From assembly GCF_003399635.1 (NCBI RefSeq), contig NZ_NBXB01000001.1, positions 33,129-97,128 of the forward strand: a stretch of DNA of 64,000 nucleotides, written 5' to 3'. Position numbers and translations under genes: made by a program. Positions 28,245 to 36,665 of this stretch are shown here, one piece after another; position 1 is the stretch's first letter; each line of letters starts with the position of its first letter. The notes below the pieces were generated by a model. That model was not told the DNA's origin and ran no database searches. It was given only the letters and a program-made list of their open reading frames with translations. This DNA is from Subtercola boreus (lineage in GTDB: Bacteria; Actinomycetota; Actinomycetes; Actinomycetales; Microbacteriaceae).

Positions 28245-29207
28245 ATGACCGACACCAGAGCAACTCGAACCGCCGTCGTACTGGCCGGCGGGATCTCCCA
28301 TGAGCGCGACGTTTCCCTGAGGTCGGGAAGGCGTGTTGCGGATTCTCTCCTCGCTCGCGGGCATCGGGTCAGCATGCGTGAGCCGGATTCGTCCCTGCTC
28401 GCCTTTCTGGAAGCCACTGCCCCCGACCTGGTCTGGCCGGCGCTCCACGGGGCGAGCGGAGAGGACGGTTCCCTCCGGGCATTGCTCGACGCCCAGGGGA
28501 TCGCCTATGTCGGTTCAGAAGCCGCCGCCGCACAGCTGGCCTGGCACAAGCCCACCGCGAAAGTGCTGGTGTCCCGTGCCGGATTCAACACCCCGGATTC
28601 AGTCACGCTGCCGCGCGAGACCTTTCGCGAGCTCGGCGCCACTCAGGTACTCGACGGTGTACTGAAGCACCTGGGTACGTCCCTCGTCGTCAAGCCGGCC
28701 ATGGGTGGATCGGCACAGGGGGTGACCGTCGTCGCCGAGGCGTCCGATCTGCCTAGAGCAGTCGTCGACGCCTATACGTACGGCGACATCGCCCTGATCG
28801 AGAAGGAGGTTCTGGGCACAGAAGTCTCTGTCGGAGTCATCGACACCGGCGAGGGTCCTTTTGCCCTTCCGGCGGTAGAAATAGTGCCACGATCAGGGGT
28901 TTATTCTTTCGAGGCACGCTACAGCGCGGGGGAGACGCAGTTCTTCACCCCCGCTCGACTGGACGAGAGCGTCGCTGCCGCCGCTTCCGAAGCGGCCCTC
29001 GCAATCCACCAGACGCTGGGTCTTCGACACCTCTCCCGCATCGACCTGATCATCGACGCCTCGGGTGCACCCTGGTTCCTCGAGGCCAACGTGATGCCTG
29101 GCCTCACCGAGACATCCCTGGTGCCCCAGGCCATCGTTGCTGCTGGTCTCGACCTCGGTTCGGTCTACGAGGCGCTCGGCGAGGTTGCGATTCGCGACGC
29201 CCGCTGA
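28245..29207 (+). CDS. ddl: D-alanine--D-alanine ligase
   Basis: 320-residue ATP-grasp ligase making D-Ala-D-Ala for peptidoglycan precursors. LAGGISHERDVSLRSGRRV is the Ddl N-terminal motif, LHGASGEDGSLRALLDAQGI and the ATP-grasp residues VVKPAMGGSAQGVT and FLEANVMPGLTETS follow. No Shine-Dalgarno: ATG 28245 is 2 bp after the aminotransferase stop. Convergent with parB. A second Ddl may exist elsewhere, so whether this is the main enzyme is unknown. Confidence 0.88.
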   Translation: MTDTRATRTAVVLAGGISHERDVSLRSGRRVADSLLARGHRVSMREPDSSLLAFLEATAPDLVWPALHGASGEDGSLRALLDAQGIAYVGSEAAAAQLAWHKPTAKVLVSRAGFNTPDSVTLPRETFRELGATQVLDGVLKHLGTSLVVKPAMGGSAQGVTVVAEASDLPRAVVDAYTYGDIALIEKEVLGTEVSVGVIDTGEGPFALPAVEIVPRSGVYSFEARYSAGETQFFTPARLDESVAAAASEAALAIHQTLGLRHLSRIDLIIDASGAPWFLEANVMPGLTETSLVPQAIVAAGLDLGSVYEALGEVAIRDAR

Positions 29208-29288
29208 CGCGGACCACCGCAGGGCCACTTGACCCGTCAGTCCACGCGAACCGCGGTCCTCGACAGCTCTACTTGTATCGGGGGCCTT

Positions 29289-30257
29289 CTACTCGAATCG
29301 GGGGCCGGCCGAGCCGAAGGTCGGCTCTCCCATCTCTGCCAGGATCCGGTTGAGGTCCTGGATCGTCGCGAAATCGATGACGATCTGACCTCTAGTGGCG
29401 CCGAGGCTCACCTTGACCCGCGTGTTCAGGCGGTCGCCCAGGCGTTCAGCGATCTCGTCGAGGTGATCGTTTCGTCGGCCTGCGGTGGGGCGCACACGTT
29501 TCGCCCGCGGCGCCCGGGATGCGACAGCCTCTGCAGCGCGCACAGAGAGATCTTCGTTGACGATCTTGTCCGCGAGCCTGCTCATCTCCTCCGCGTCGAC
29601 CACCGACAGGATGGCGCGAGCGTGTCCGGCGCTCAGCACGCCGGCTGCGACCCGCCGCTGCACGCTGGTGGGCAGCTTAAGAAGCCGGATCGTGTTGGTG
29701 ATCTGAGGCCGCGATCGCCCGATCCGGGTCGCCAGCTGGTCCTGGGTGATGTCGAAATCAGCCAGCAGCTGTTGATAGGCCGACGCCTCTTCGAGCGGGT
29801 TGAGCTGCGACCGGTGCAGGTTCTCCAGTAGTGCATCGCGCAGCATGTTCTCGTCCGCGGTCTCTTTGATGACCGCCGGGATCGTTTCGAGGCCCAGTTC
29901 CCGACTTGCTCGGAGTCGACGCTCCCCCATGACGAGTTCGTACTGCTGATCGGCGGTACCGACCTTCGTCAGCTCACGCACCACGATGGGCTGCAAGACG
30001 CCGACTTCGCGGATGGAGGCGACCAATTCGGCCAGATCGTCCGCGTCGAACTCGATTCGGGGCTGTTTCGCGTTCGGAACGATGCTTTTCGGGGCCAGAT
30101 TGGCCAAACGAGCGCCGGGGACGGAGACCAACTCCGGCTCGGTCTCGCTGCGCTCGGCGAAGAAGACGTCGACGGGGCTCACCGAGCGGGTCTCGTCCAG
30201 TGTGGGAATCAGGGATCCGATTCCCCGACCCAGACCCGTGCGCTTGGGGTTAGCCAT
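29289..30257 (-). CDS. parB: Chromosome partitioning protein ParB (CTPase, parS-binding)
   Basis: 322 residues. N-terminal CTP-binding domain with GERRLRAS (the GERRxRA box), central helix-turn-helix (ATRIGRSRPQITNTIRLLK) for parS, and C-terminal dimerisation domain (VKVSLGATRGQIVIDFATIQDLNRIL). Loads at parS and spreads as a clamp to organise the origin region. The ATG overlaps parA by 8 bp. Three parS sites lie 0.9-1.9 kb away. Confidence 0.97.
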   Translation of the reverse strand: MANPKRTGLGRGIGSLIPTLDETRSVSPVDVFFAERSETEPELVSVPGARLANLAPKSIVPNAKQPRIEFDADDLAELVASIREVGVLQPIVVRELTKVGTADQQYELVMGERRLRASRELGLETIPAVIKETADENMLRDALLENLHRSQLNPLEEASAYQQLLADFDITQDQLATRIGRSRPQITNTIRLLKLPTSVQRRVAAGVLSAGHARAILSVVDAEEMSRLADKIVNEDLSVRAAEAVASRAPRAKRVRPTAGRRNDHLDEIAERLGDRLNTRVKVSLGATRGQIVIDFATIQDLNRILAEMGEPTFGSAGPRFE

Positions 30258-31161
30258 TTTTTCGTGCTCCTCTTCGTGCTATTTCTGATGCGGCCTCGAG
30301 ATACGAGAGTGCGCCTGTCGACTGCGGATCGTAACTGATGACGGTCTGGCCGTAACTGGGGGCCTCGGAGATCCGTACGGTGCGGGGGATGATCGCTGCG
30401 AGTGTCTCAGCGGGAAAGTGATTCCGCACATCTTCGGCGACCTGCGTGGCGAGACGGGTACGACCGTCGTACATGGTCAAGAGGATCGTGGAGACACCGA
30501 GATGCGGGTTGAGGTGTTTCTCGATGAGCGCGATGTTCGAGAGCAGCTGGCTGAGCCCTTCCAGGGCGTAGTACTCGCACTGGATGGGAATGAGAACTTC
30601 GCGGGCTGCCACGAACGCGTTGATCGTCAACAGGCCGAGGGACGGTGGGCAGTCGATGAAGACGTAGTGGTATGGCGTGTCGTCCGCCGCCGCTCGTGAC
30701 AGGAACCCTTCGAGGCTCTCCCGCAGGCGGAGTTCGCGTGCCACCATGGGCACCAGCTCGATCTCCGCTCCGGCCAGGTGGATGGTGGCGGGTACACAGT
30801 AGAGAGAAGGGAACTCTGCACTCTGCTGAACGACGTCCTCCAGAGGAGTGTCGTGGATCAGCACGTCGTAGACGCTGGGGATCTCTGCACGATGGTCGGC
30901 GCCGACCGCTGTGGACGCGTTGCCCTGTGGGTCCAGATCCACCACCAGGACCTTGGCGCCGGCCTTGGCCATCGCGGCAGCAAGGTTGACCGTCGTCGTG
31001 GTCTTGCCGACGCCACCCTTCTGGTTAGCGATCGTCAGGACCCGGGTCTCGCGGGGGAGGGGATACTCGGCCACAGCAGCCGCTTTACGCCGCCGGGACA
31101 GGTCAGCGATCTCCCTCGCAAGGGGCGTCGAAGCGTCGTAGCCGATCGGTTCGCTTGTCAT
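30250..31161 (-). CDS. parA: Chromosome partitioning ATPase ParA
   Basis: 303 residues. Deviant Walker A KGGVGKT (48-54) after a 40-residue N-terminal tail, VDLDPQGNAST, and IDCPPSLGLLTINA. Dynamically forms nucleoid-bound dimers that move ParB-parS complexes. The short N-terminal tail contains no helix-turn-helix, as in chromosomal (Soj-type) ParAs. A perfect parS site lies 37 bp upstream of its start, so ParB may influence its expression. Confidence 0.97.
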   Translation of the reverse strand: MTSEPIGYDASTPLAREIADLSRRRKAAAVAEYPLPRETRVLTIANQKGGVGKTTTTVNLAAAMAKAGAKVLVVDLDPQGNASTAVGADHRAEIPSVYDVLIHDTPLEDVVQQSAEFPSLYCVPATIHLAGAEIELVPMVARELRLRESLEGFLSRAAADDTPYHYVFIDCPPSLGLLTINAFVAAREVLIPIQCEYYALEGLSQLLSNIALIEKHLNPHLGVSTILLTMYDGRTRLATQVAEDVRNHFPAETLAAIIPRTVRISEAPSYGQTVISYDPQSTGALSYLEAASEIARRGARKNG

Positions 31162-31197
31162 CTGGTCTTTCTGTGGGGCGGTGTCGTGCCATAGCTA

Positions 31198-31213
31198 TGT
31201 TTCACGTGAAACA
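31198..31213. promoter_or_regulatory. parS: parS site 1
   Basis: TGTTTCACGTGAAACA, an exact 16-bp parS palindrome, upstream of parA. Confidence 0.97.
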
Positions 31214-31251
31214 TGAGATCCGTCAGATCAGGGTTACCAGGTGGCTGACCG

Positions 31252-31267
31252 TATTTCACGTGAAACA
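31252..31267. promoter_or_regulatory. parS: parS site 2 (one mismatch)
   Basis: TATTTCACGTGAAACA, one change from the consensus at position 2. It lies 54 bp from site 1, centre to centre. Confidence 0.9.
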
Positions 31268-31373
31268 TCCCCGACCAAGCTACCCGTTCCGGCGCCCAAT
31301 CAATACTCGACCGGCGTGTCCTGGCGACTTCATGTCTCTGAGTCGCGATACCTCATGCATCACTGCTCCAGGA

Positions 31374-32021
31374 CTAGCGAACAGTGGCGGTAATCACTCG
31401 GGTGATGTCCTCGACCAGTCCGACACCGAGCTCGCGCACCTCGACATCGGCCAGCTTGAAACGCTTGATCTGTTTGGCCGCAGCCTCGACCTCCGCCGCA
31501 GCGCCCGCACCCTTCATGAGCACTAGCTCTCCGTCAGGACGAACGAGAGGAGCACACATCGGAATCAGTTTGGAGAATGCGCTCACAGCCCGTGCGGTGA
31601 TCTGGTCGAGGCCTCCCGTGAAGCCAACATCCTCGGCACGACCGCGCATGACGGTGACATTGCCGAGGCCGAGTTCCGACGCCTGCTCGTCGAGCCATTT
31701 CACTCGGCGTTCCATGGGCTCGATGAGAACGAACTCCACGTCGGGCCGAGCGATAGCCAAGACCAGTCCCGGCAGCCCTGCCCCGCTACCGACATCACCT
31801 ACCCTGCCAGGCCGGATCAGTGGTGCTACGAGAACACTGTTGACGATGTGACGACTCCACAGCCGCGGGAGTTCCAGTGGACCGATGAGGCCATACTCCT
31901 CACCGTGAACGGCAAGGTTGGCGGTGAATTGTCGAGCGGTCTGTATCGATTCTCCAAACAAGACAGCCGCAACATCAGGCTCTGTTTCCAGACTCTCGGG
32001 CAACTCAGGCACCGTCGTCAA
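31374..32021 (-). CDS. rsmG: 16S rRNA (guanine-527-N7) methyltransferase
   Basis: 215-residue SAM-dependent methyltransferase (GidB). Motif I VGDVGSGAGLPGLVLAIARP, and GRAEDVGFTGGLDQITARA. Methylates G527 of 16S rRNA; loss gives low-level streptomycin resistance in other bacteria. The TTG start at 32021 follows GAGGAG by 4 nt and is better placed than GTG 32012. Lies between parS sites, in the jag-rsmG-parA-parB order. Confidence 0.95.
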   Translation of the reverse strand: MTTVPELPESLETEPDVAAVLFGESIQTARQFTANLAVHGEEYGLIGPLELPRLWSRHIVNSVLVAPLIRPGRVGDVGSGAGLPGLVLAIARPDVEFVLIEPMERRVKWLDEQASELGLGNVTVMRGRAEDVGFTGGLDQITARAVSAFSKLIPMCAPLVRPDGELVLMKGAGAAAEVEAAAKQIKRFKLADVEVRELGVGLVEDITRVITATVR

Positions 32022-32071
32022 CTCTCTCCTCTAGCCGGCGTCCTTCGATGGCAACAGCTAAACAGTGCGGA

Positions 32072-32087
32072 TGTTTCACGTGAAACA
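32072..32087. promoter_or_regulatory. parS: parS site 3
   Basis: TGTTTCACGTGAAACA, exact, in the short rsmG-jag gap. Confidence 0.97.
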
Positions 32088-32107
32088 CTTGGATTGGTTA
32101 ATCCAAG

Positions 32108-32710
32108 TCAGGCCTTCGTGATCACCGTGTGACGGTCTCGGCCTTCGCCCTCGGAATTCGAGACGAATCCGCGCTCTGCCACGATGTCATGCACTACCTT
32201 GCGCTCATACGAAGACATCGGCTCCAGCGCGACGGATGCCTCGCCTCCGATTTCGATGCGATCGACAGCTGCCGTCACCAGACTCGCCAGCTCGGCTTCC
32301 CGGATCTGACGACTTCCCCCGACATCGAGGATGAGACGCGAGAACCCGCCCGTCTTCGTCTGCACAGCGAGCCGCGTCAGCTCCTGCAGCGCTTGCACCG
32401 TGTCGGGCTGGGACAGGAGCCGCAGGTTGCTGTCCTCAGAGGAGTTCACCGAGACATACGCACGTCCGCCACGGGCATCTATGTCGATGTCGCCGTCGAG
32501 ATCGCAGATGTCGAGCAGCTCTTCGATGTAGTCAGCCGCGATGTCGCCTTCGTCTTCGAGTGCGTGGGAACCAGGATCCTGAACAGGCGCATCCGGAACA
32601 TCAACCTGCTCCGACGGAATCCCGGCATCGAGGGAATCATTGAGAACGGCAGCACTGCCGGACTCCACCTCGATGTCGGCTGTGTTGATCTCAGTCACGT
32701 CGTTGTTCAC
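32108..32710 (-). CDS. jag: Jag/KhpB-type KH-R3H RNA-binding protein
   Basis: 200 residues. An acidic, disordered first ~60 residues, then a KH-like domain (DIDIDARGGRAYVSVNSSED) and the C-terminal R3H domain (YERKVVHDIVAERGFVSNS). RNA-binding partner of YidC-linked functions; in Gram-positives KhpB affects cell elongation. GTG start overlaps the yidC stop (GTGA). No Jag-N domain, as is common in actinobacteria. Confidence 0.92.
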   Translation of the reverse strand: MNNDVTEINTADIEVESGSAAVLNDSLDAGIPSEQVDVPDAPVQDPGSHALEDEGDIAADYIEELLDICDLDGDIDIDARGGRAYVSVNSSEDSNLRLLSQPDTVQALQELTRLAVQTKTGGFSRLILDVGGSRQIREAELASLVTAAVDRIEIGGEASVALEPMSSYERKVVHDIVAERGFVSNSEGEGRDRHTVITKA

Positions 32711-33681
32711 TTCTTCTCACCCTGCTTCTTCGCTCTGGTCTTGCCCACGGGCTGCTGGCGCTGGGTCGGCTTCGGTGCCTCCAGGACGACATGGTTGACA
32801 CTGCCGTCTGCTGCCGTGGCGATGTTCAACTTACCCTTCTTCGCCAACCGGGCTTCACGCGCCTTGGCCGCTTCGCTGCCGGGCGTCGGCATGTTGCGAA
32901 TGACGAGGAACTGCTGGCCCATGGTCCAGAAGTTCGAGGTAAGCCAGTAGAACATGACACCGAGCGGGAAGCTGAAACCCGAGAAGGCGAACACCAGGGG
33001 GAGGATGTACAGCAGAATCCGCTGCTGCTTGAACATGGGGCTGTTCTTGGCCTCGGGGGATTGGTTCCGCGACATGATCTGCAACTGCGTGATGAACTGC
33101 GAACCCGTCATCAGGATGACCATGATGACGGCGATGATCATGACGGCCACATGGCCCGTGGCGGTCGCCTGCTGGAAGCTCTCGTGAAGCGGTGCGACAC
33201 CGAACAGCTTGGCGTTGCCGAACTGCAGAGCGAGATCCGAGTTCAGCCAGAACACGCCTGCCGTGCCCTTCTGGGCATCGTTCAGCACGGAAAACAGGGA
33301 GAAGAAGATCGGCATCTGCAGAAGGAGCGGAAGACAGGAGCTCAACGGGTTGGTACCCGTCTTCTTGTACAGCTCCATCGTCTCCCTGGACATTGCCTCC
33401 CGGGAGAACTGATCCTTCTTGCCTTTGTACTTGTCCTGGATCTTCTTCAGCTGTGGTGCGACCTCGAGCATCTTGCGTTGGCTCTTGATCTGGCGCACGA
33501 AGATCGGGATCAGTGCGGCACGGATGACCAGAACCATGCCCACGATCGACAGAACCCAGGTGAGACCCTCCGCCGGATCCATCCCCAGCCCGGCGAGCAC
33601 GGTGTGGAAGAGAACGAGCAGCCCCTCGACGACCCACTTGATGGGCCAGAGGATGGTGCTGATGAAACCGGGGATGTCCAT
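32707..33681 (-). CDS. yidC: Membrane protein insertase YidC
   Basis: 324 residues, Oxa1/YidC/Alb3 family. Membrane helices at about 10-30, 38-60, 105-130, 175-200 and 220-245, with a basic C-terminal tail (KTRAKKQGEKK). FVRQIKSQRKMLEVAPQLKKIQ is the cytosolic hairpin and contains the conserved positive groove residue R62 region. Inserts and folds membrane proteins with or without Sec. Part of rpmH-rnpA-yidD-yidC-jag. Confidence 0.96.
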   Translation of the reverse strand: MDIPGFISTILWPIKWVVEGLLVLFHTVLAGLGMDPAEGLTWVLSIVGMVLVIRAALIPIFVRQIKSQRKMLEVAPQLKKIQDKYKGKKDQFSREAMSRETMELYKKTGTNPLSSCLPLLLQMPIFFSLFSVLNDAQKGTAGVFWLNSDLALQFGNAKLFGVAPLHESFQQATATGHVAVMIIAVIMVILMTGSQFITQLQIMSRNQSPEAKNSPMFKQQRILLYILPLVFAFSGFSFPLGVMFYWLTSNFWTMGQQFLVIRNMPTPGSEAAKAREARLAKKGKLNIATAADGSVNHVVLEAPKPTQRQQPVGKTRAKKQGEKK

Positions 33682-33689
33682 GCTTCGGG

Positions 33690-34046
33690 TTAGCCCTTTC
33701 CGTGGCTACTGGCTACGACGAAACCGAATCTGGTGACACGGAAGTATTGTCTGCGGGCCGGGGGAACGTCGTCGATTCCGCCGGCAGCCCACGGGTGGCA
33801 ACGCACCAGGCGATAGACGCCAAGGGCCGAGCCGAGAACTATTCCCCGCTGTTGGATTGCTTGCAGGGTATACGACGAACATGAGGGGTAGTACCGGCAG
33901 ACGTCGCCATACAGTGGCGAGATCACGGCACGGTAGCCCCTCAGGAGCAGCACCGCCGCATTTCGCGGGAGCAGATACAGGCCCAGGACGAGCTGGCGGA
34001 TCACCGATCCTACCGACAATCCCTGCGTCGCTATCAGGGAGCTCAC
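33690..34046 (-). CDS. yidD: Membrane protein insertion efficiency factor YidD
   Basis: 118 residues with the family core RGYRAVISPLYGDVCRYYPSCS and RLVRCHPWAAGGIDDVP, three conserved cysteines visible. Helps YidC-dependent insertion. GTG start overlaps the rnpA stop by 4 bp. About 35 residues longer than the shortest family members because of an N-terminal leader and basic tail. Confidence 0.95.
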   Translation of the reverse strand: MSSLIATQGLSVGSVIRQLVLGLYLLPRNAAVLLLRGYRAVISPLYGDVCRYYPSCSSYTLQAIQQRGIVLGSALGVYRLVRCHPWAAGGIDDVPPARRQYFRVTRFGFVVASSHGKG

Positions 34047-34381
34047 GACATCACCTTGGCTTTGGTGAACGAACGGGTCACTTCACGCTCAAGGGAAGCG
34101 AAGCTGGATGTCGCAGCCCCCGGAAGCGCCCGGATCACGATCTCGATGCCCGGTTCGACGCTGGACTGAAGCGAGTAGCAGACAGCTTTCAATCGGCGCC
34201 GCACACGGTTGCGTGTCACAGCGACACCGACAGCCTTCGAGACGATAAAACCGAAACGGGCCGGCGATCCACCTTCACGGCGAATGTAGGTCACCGTGTT
34301 CGGCCCCGAGAATCTGGCACCCCGACGTACGGCAGCACGATACTCATCTGCTGTCGTCACCCGAGCGGTCTTGGCCAGCAC
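34043..34381 (-). CDS. rnpA: Ribonuclease P protein component
   Basis: 112 residues, basic. Conserved KAVGVAVTRNRVRRRLKA motif (RNR box) that contacts the RNase P RNA and pre-tRNA leader. Matures tRNA 5' ends. GTG start; starts 39 bp after rpmH. The RNA subunit gene rnpB is not in the window. Confidence 0.95.
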   Translation of the reverse strand: MLAKTARVTTADEYRAAVRRGARFSGPNTVTYIRREGGSPARFGFIVSKAVGVAVTRNRVRRRLKAVCYSLQSSVEPGIEIVIRALPGAATSSFASLEREVTRSFTKAKVMS

Positions 34382-34420
34382 CTGGAGCGGAATCGTCTCG
34401 AAGGGTATTCGCGCTAGGAG

Positions 34421-34558
34421 TTACGCCGAGAGCTCGGTGCGGCCCTTACGACGACGTGCCGAGAGGATCGCGCGACCGGCACGGGTACGCATGCGCAGGC
34501 GGAAGCCGTGCACCTTGGCGCGACGACGGTTGTTCGGCTGGAAGGTTCTTTTACTCAT
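34421..34558 (-). CDS. rpmH: 50S ribosomal protein L34
   Basis: 45 residues, [20 protein letters not shown] with the usual basic tail. The correct start is ATG 34558; longer in-frame starts lie in its leader. First gene of the rnpA-yidC operon, with a good promoter at 34665-34637. Confidence 0.97.
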   Translation of the reverse strand: MSKRTFQPNNRRRAKVHGFRLRMRTRAGRAILSARRRKGRTELSA

Positions 34559-34636
34559 GATGTTTTCTCCGTGGCCCAGCCATTTGCGCCGGGAAGCTTC
34601 GTAAGGGTGTGCTTCTGCACACAAGTCAACTGATTA

Positions 34637-34665
34637 AAACTACGGCTTGAGGTGCCAATGGTCAA
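34637..34665 (-). promoter_or_regulatory. rpmH operon promoter
   Basis: Minus strand TTGACC, 17-bp spacer, TAGTTT. Transcript start about 34630, giving a leader of about 70 nt that includes the inverted repeat GTGTGC-TTCT-GCACAC (34607-34622). Confidence 0.6.
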
Positions 34666-34688
34666 ACTCAAACCGGCCAAACGCCCAA

Positions 34689-34697
34689 TTATCCACA
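34689..34697 (+). promoter_or_regulatory. DnaA box upstream of dnaA
   Basis: TTATCCACA, an exact DnaA box between the divergent rpmH and dnaA promoters. It is the only clear box in this gap of 322 bp, which otherwise holds promoters only. Confidence 0.8.
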
Positions 34698-34747
34698 GTC
34701 GATTACCAGTGGCTCGCGAAGACACGCGGCGTGGGTCCACAATCAAC

Positions 34748-34776
34748 TTGATCTGGCTCCCGGCAGTCACTAGCTT
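34748..34776 (+). promoter_or_regulatory. Putative dnaA promoter
   Basis: TTGATC, 17-bp spacer, TAGCTT. Would give a leader of about 100 nt. The DnaA box lies about 50 bp upstream, compatible with autoregulation. Confidence 0.4.
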
Positions 34777-34880
34777 AGATCCCTAGGTTTGTGACAGTGG
34801 TCTTGGGGAAGCAGTCACGCACTTCATGTGGTCTTCCCGGCATCCGCTCGGACTCACTCACCCCTTTCGACAGGAGTTCC

Positions 34881-36311
34881 ATGGCCGACGATCCCGGTTC
34901 ACCGGAAGCCAACTGGCGCACCGTTCTCACTGCTCTGTCGAATGACGAGAGGATAACGCCCCAACTCCACGGTTTCCTGGGGCTGGTCGTTCCCAAGGGC
35001 ATCATGGCGGGATCGTTCTACCTCGAAGTCCCGAACGATCTGACTCGCGGGATGCTCGAGCAGCGCATCCGGGTTCCGCTCCTGTCGGCACTCGGCCGGC
35101 TCGACGAATCCTACGGAGTGAACAACTTCGCTGTCGTGGTCAACCCCGACATCAGCGGCAACGACTACCTCCAGCAGGCCGAGGTCAGCGAGATCGTCCC
35201 GACACCTCCGGCCGGCTATGTCGAGACGACACCGGTGCAGGAGACCGTCGGTCCTCTCCGCAACAACGACACCCGCCTGAACCCGAAGTACAGTTTCGAC
35301 AACTTCGTGATCGGGGGGTCGAACAGGTTCGCCCACGCGGCAGCGGTCGCCGTCGCCGAAGCGCCGGCCAAGGCCTACAACCCCCTCTTCATCTACGGCG
35401 ACTCGGGCCTCGGCAAGACACATCTGCTGCACGCCATCGGTCACTACGCCATGAGCCTCTATCCCGGTGTGCGGGTTCGCTACGTCAGCTCCGAAGAGTT
35501 CACGAACGACTTCATCAACTCGATCGCCAACAACCGGGGTGCCGCCTTCCATTCGCGATACCGGGACATCGATCTACTACTGATCGACGACATCCAGTTC
35601 CTGCAGGGGAAAGCGGAGACACAGGAAGCGTTCTTCCACACGTTCAACACGCTGCACGACCACAACAAGCAGGTGGTCATCACGAGCGACCTGCCGCCCA
35701 AGCACCTCACCGGTTTCGAGGACCGGATGCGAACACGGTTCGAGTGGGGTCTCATCACCGACGTACAGACTCCGGACCTCGAGACGCGCATCGCGATCCT
35801 TCGGAAGAAAGCCCAGAGCGAGCGGCTTCAGGTTCCAGACGAGATCCTCGAATACATGGCCTCCAAGGTCTCCTCCAACGTGCGCGAGCTGGAAGGCACG
35901 CTCATCCGTGTGACCGCCTACGCCAGTCTCACCCGGAACCCTGTCGATCTCGCCCTGGTGCAGACCGTCCTGAAGGACCTCATCACCCTCGACGACGACA
36001 ACGTCATCGCGCCGGTCGACATCATCGGACACACCGCGGAGTACTTCAAACTGTCGGTGGATGACCTCTACGGTTCCTCGCGCTCCCAGGCGATCGCCAC
36101 GGCACGCCAGATCGCGATGTACCTCTGCCGCGAACTGACAAGCCTGTCGCTCCCGAAAATCGGCCAGCTCTTCGGTGGGCGTGACCACACCACGGTCATG
36201 TATGCGAACAACAAGATCGGCAAGCTCATGACGGAGAAGCGTTCGATCTACAACCAGGTGACCGAGATCAGCAGCAGGATCAAGCACAACCAGCGCTACA
36301 AAGGCATCTGA
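34881..36311 (+). CDS. dnaA: Chromosomal replication initiator protein DnaA
   Basis: 476 residues from ATG 34881, preceded by CAGGAG. Domain I about 1-85, a short linker domain II (about 95-130), AAA+ domain III with Walker A GDSGLGKT (173-180) and LLIDDIQFL, and domain IV with the DnaA-box-binding signature GGRDHTTVMYANNKI. Oligomerises at oriC to melt DNA and recruit DnaB. The linker is much shorter than in Streptomyces DnaA. Confidence 0.98.
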   Translation: MADDPGSPEANWRTVLTALSNDERITPQLHGFLGLVVPKGIMAGSFYLEVPNDLTRGMLEQRIRVPLLSALGRLDESYGVNNFAVVVNPDISGNDYLQQAEVSEIVPTPPAGYVETTPVQETVGPLRNNDTRLNPKYSFDNFVIGGSNRFAHAAAVAVAEAPAKAYNPLFIYGDSGLGKTHLLHAIGHYAMSLYPGVRVRYVSSEEFTNDFINSIANNRGAAFHSRYRDIDLLLIDDIQFLQGKAETQEAFFHTFNTLHDHNKQVVITSDLPPKHLTGFEDRMRTRFEWGLITDVQTPDLETRIAILRKKAQSERLQVPDEILEYMASKVSSNVRELEGTLIRVTAYASLTRNPVDLALVQTVLKDLITLDDDNVIAPVDIIGHTAEYFKLSVDDLYGSSRSQAIATARQIAMYLCRELTSLSLPKIGQLFGGRDHTTVMYANNKIGKLMTEKRSIYNQVTEISSRIKHNQRYKGI

Positions 36312-36665
36312 AAAGCCTCTTTCCACATGTTGTGCACAACCCTGTGTATAACTACCCCGGAATTGTTCACTGTCTGTGGGGAGCTGTGGGATCGGGTCGG
36401 CCATCCTCTCGTCCACATCATCCGAATGACGAGAGTTCTCCGCAGAGTTTCTACATCTCACACCGTTGTAGTTCCCATACGAATACAGTGATCCAGACCG
36501 GTTCTCCACATATCCACGTCGGTTAAGAACATTAATTCTTAATCCATTAATCAATCCGGCCAACAACTTTTACGCGCAGCACTTCAGCGAGGTCCGGCGC
36601 ACACGCTCCCTCCCGCTACGGGCTAGCATTGACCCGACCAAGACACGTGACAACTGAGGTGAAGA
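36312..36665. other. oriC: Replication origin oriC (dnaA-dnaN gap)
   Basis: 354-bp gene-free region. DnaA boxes by eye: exact TTATNCACA on the minus strand at 36344-36352 (TGTGTATAA); single mismatches at 36331-36339 (TTGTGCACA, within palindrome TTGTGCACAA) and 36502-36510 (TTCTCCACA); weaker CCACA/TGTGG words at 36320-36328, 36374-36392 and 36409. Right of the last boxes is an AT-rich stretch (36521-36560) with the inverted repeat TTAAGAA-CATTAA-TTCTTAA (36523-36542), the likely unwinding element. Position next to dnaA, the boxes and nearby parS support this as oriC. Confidence 0.85.

Noticed and set aside
34607..34622. Inverted repeat GTGTGC-TTCT-GCACAC as a terminator between rpmH and dnaA
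   Set aside because: It lies in the rpmH leader, with no T run in either direction, so it is more likely a leader hairpin.
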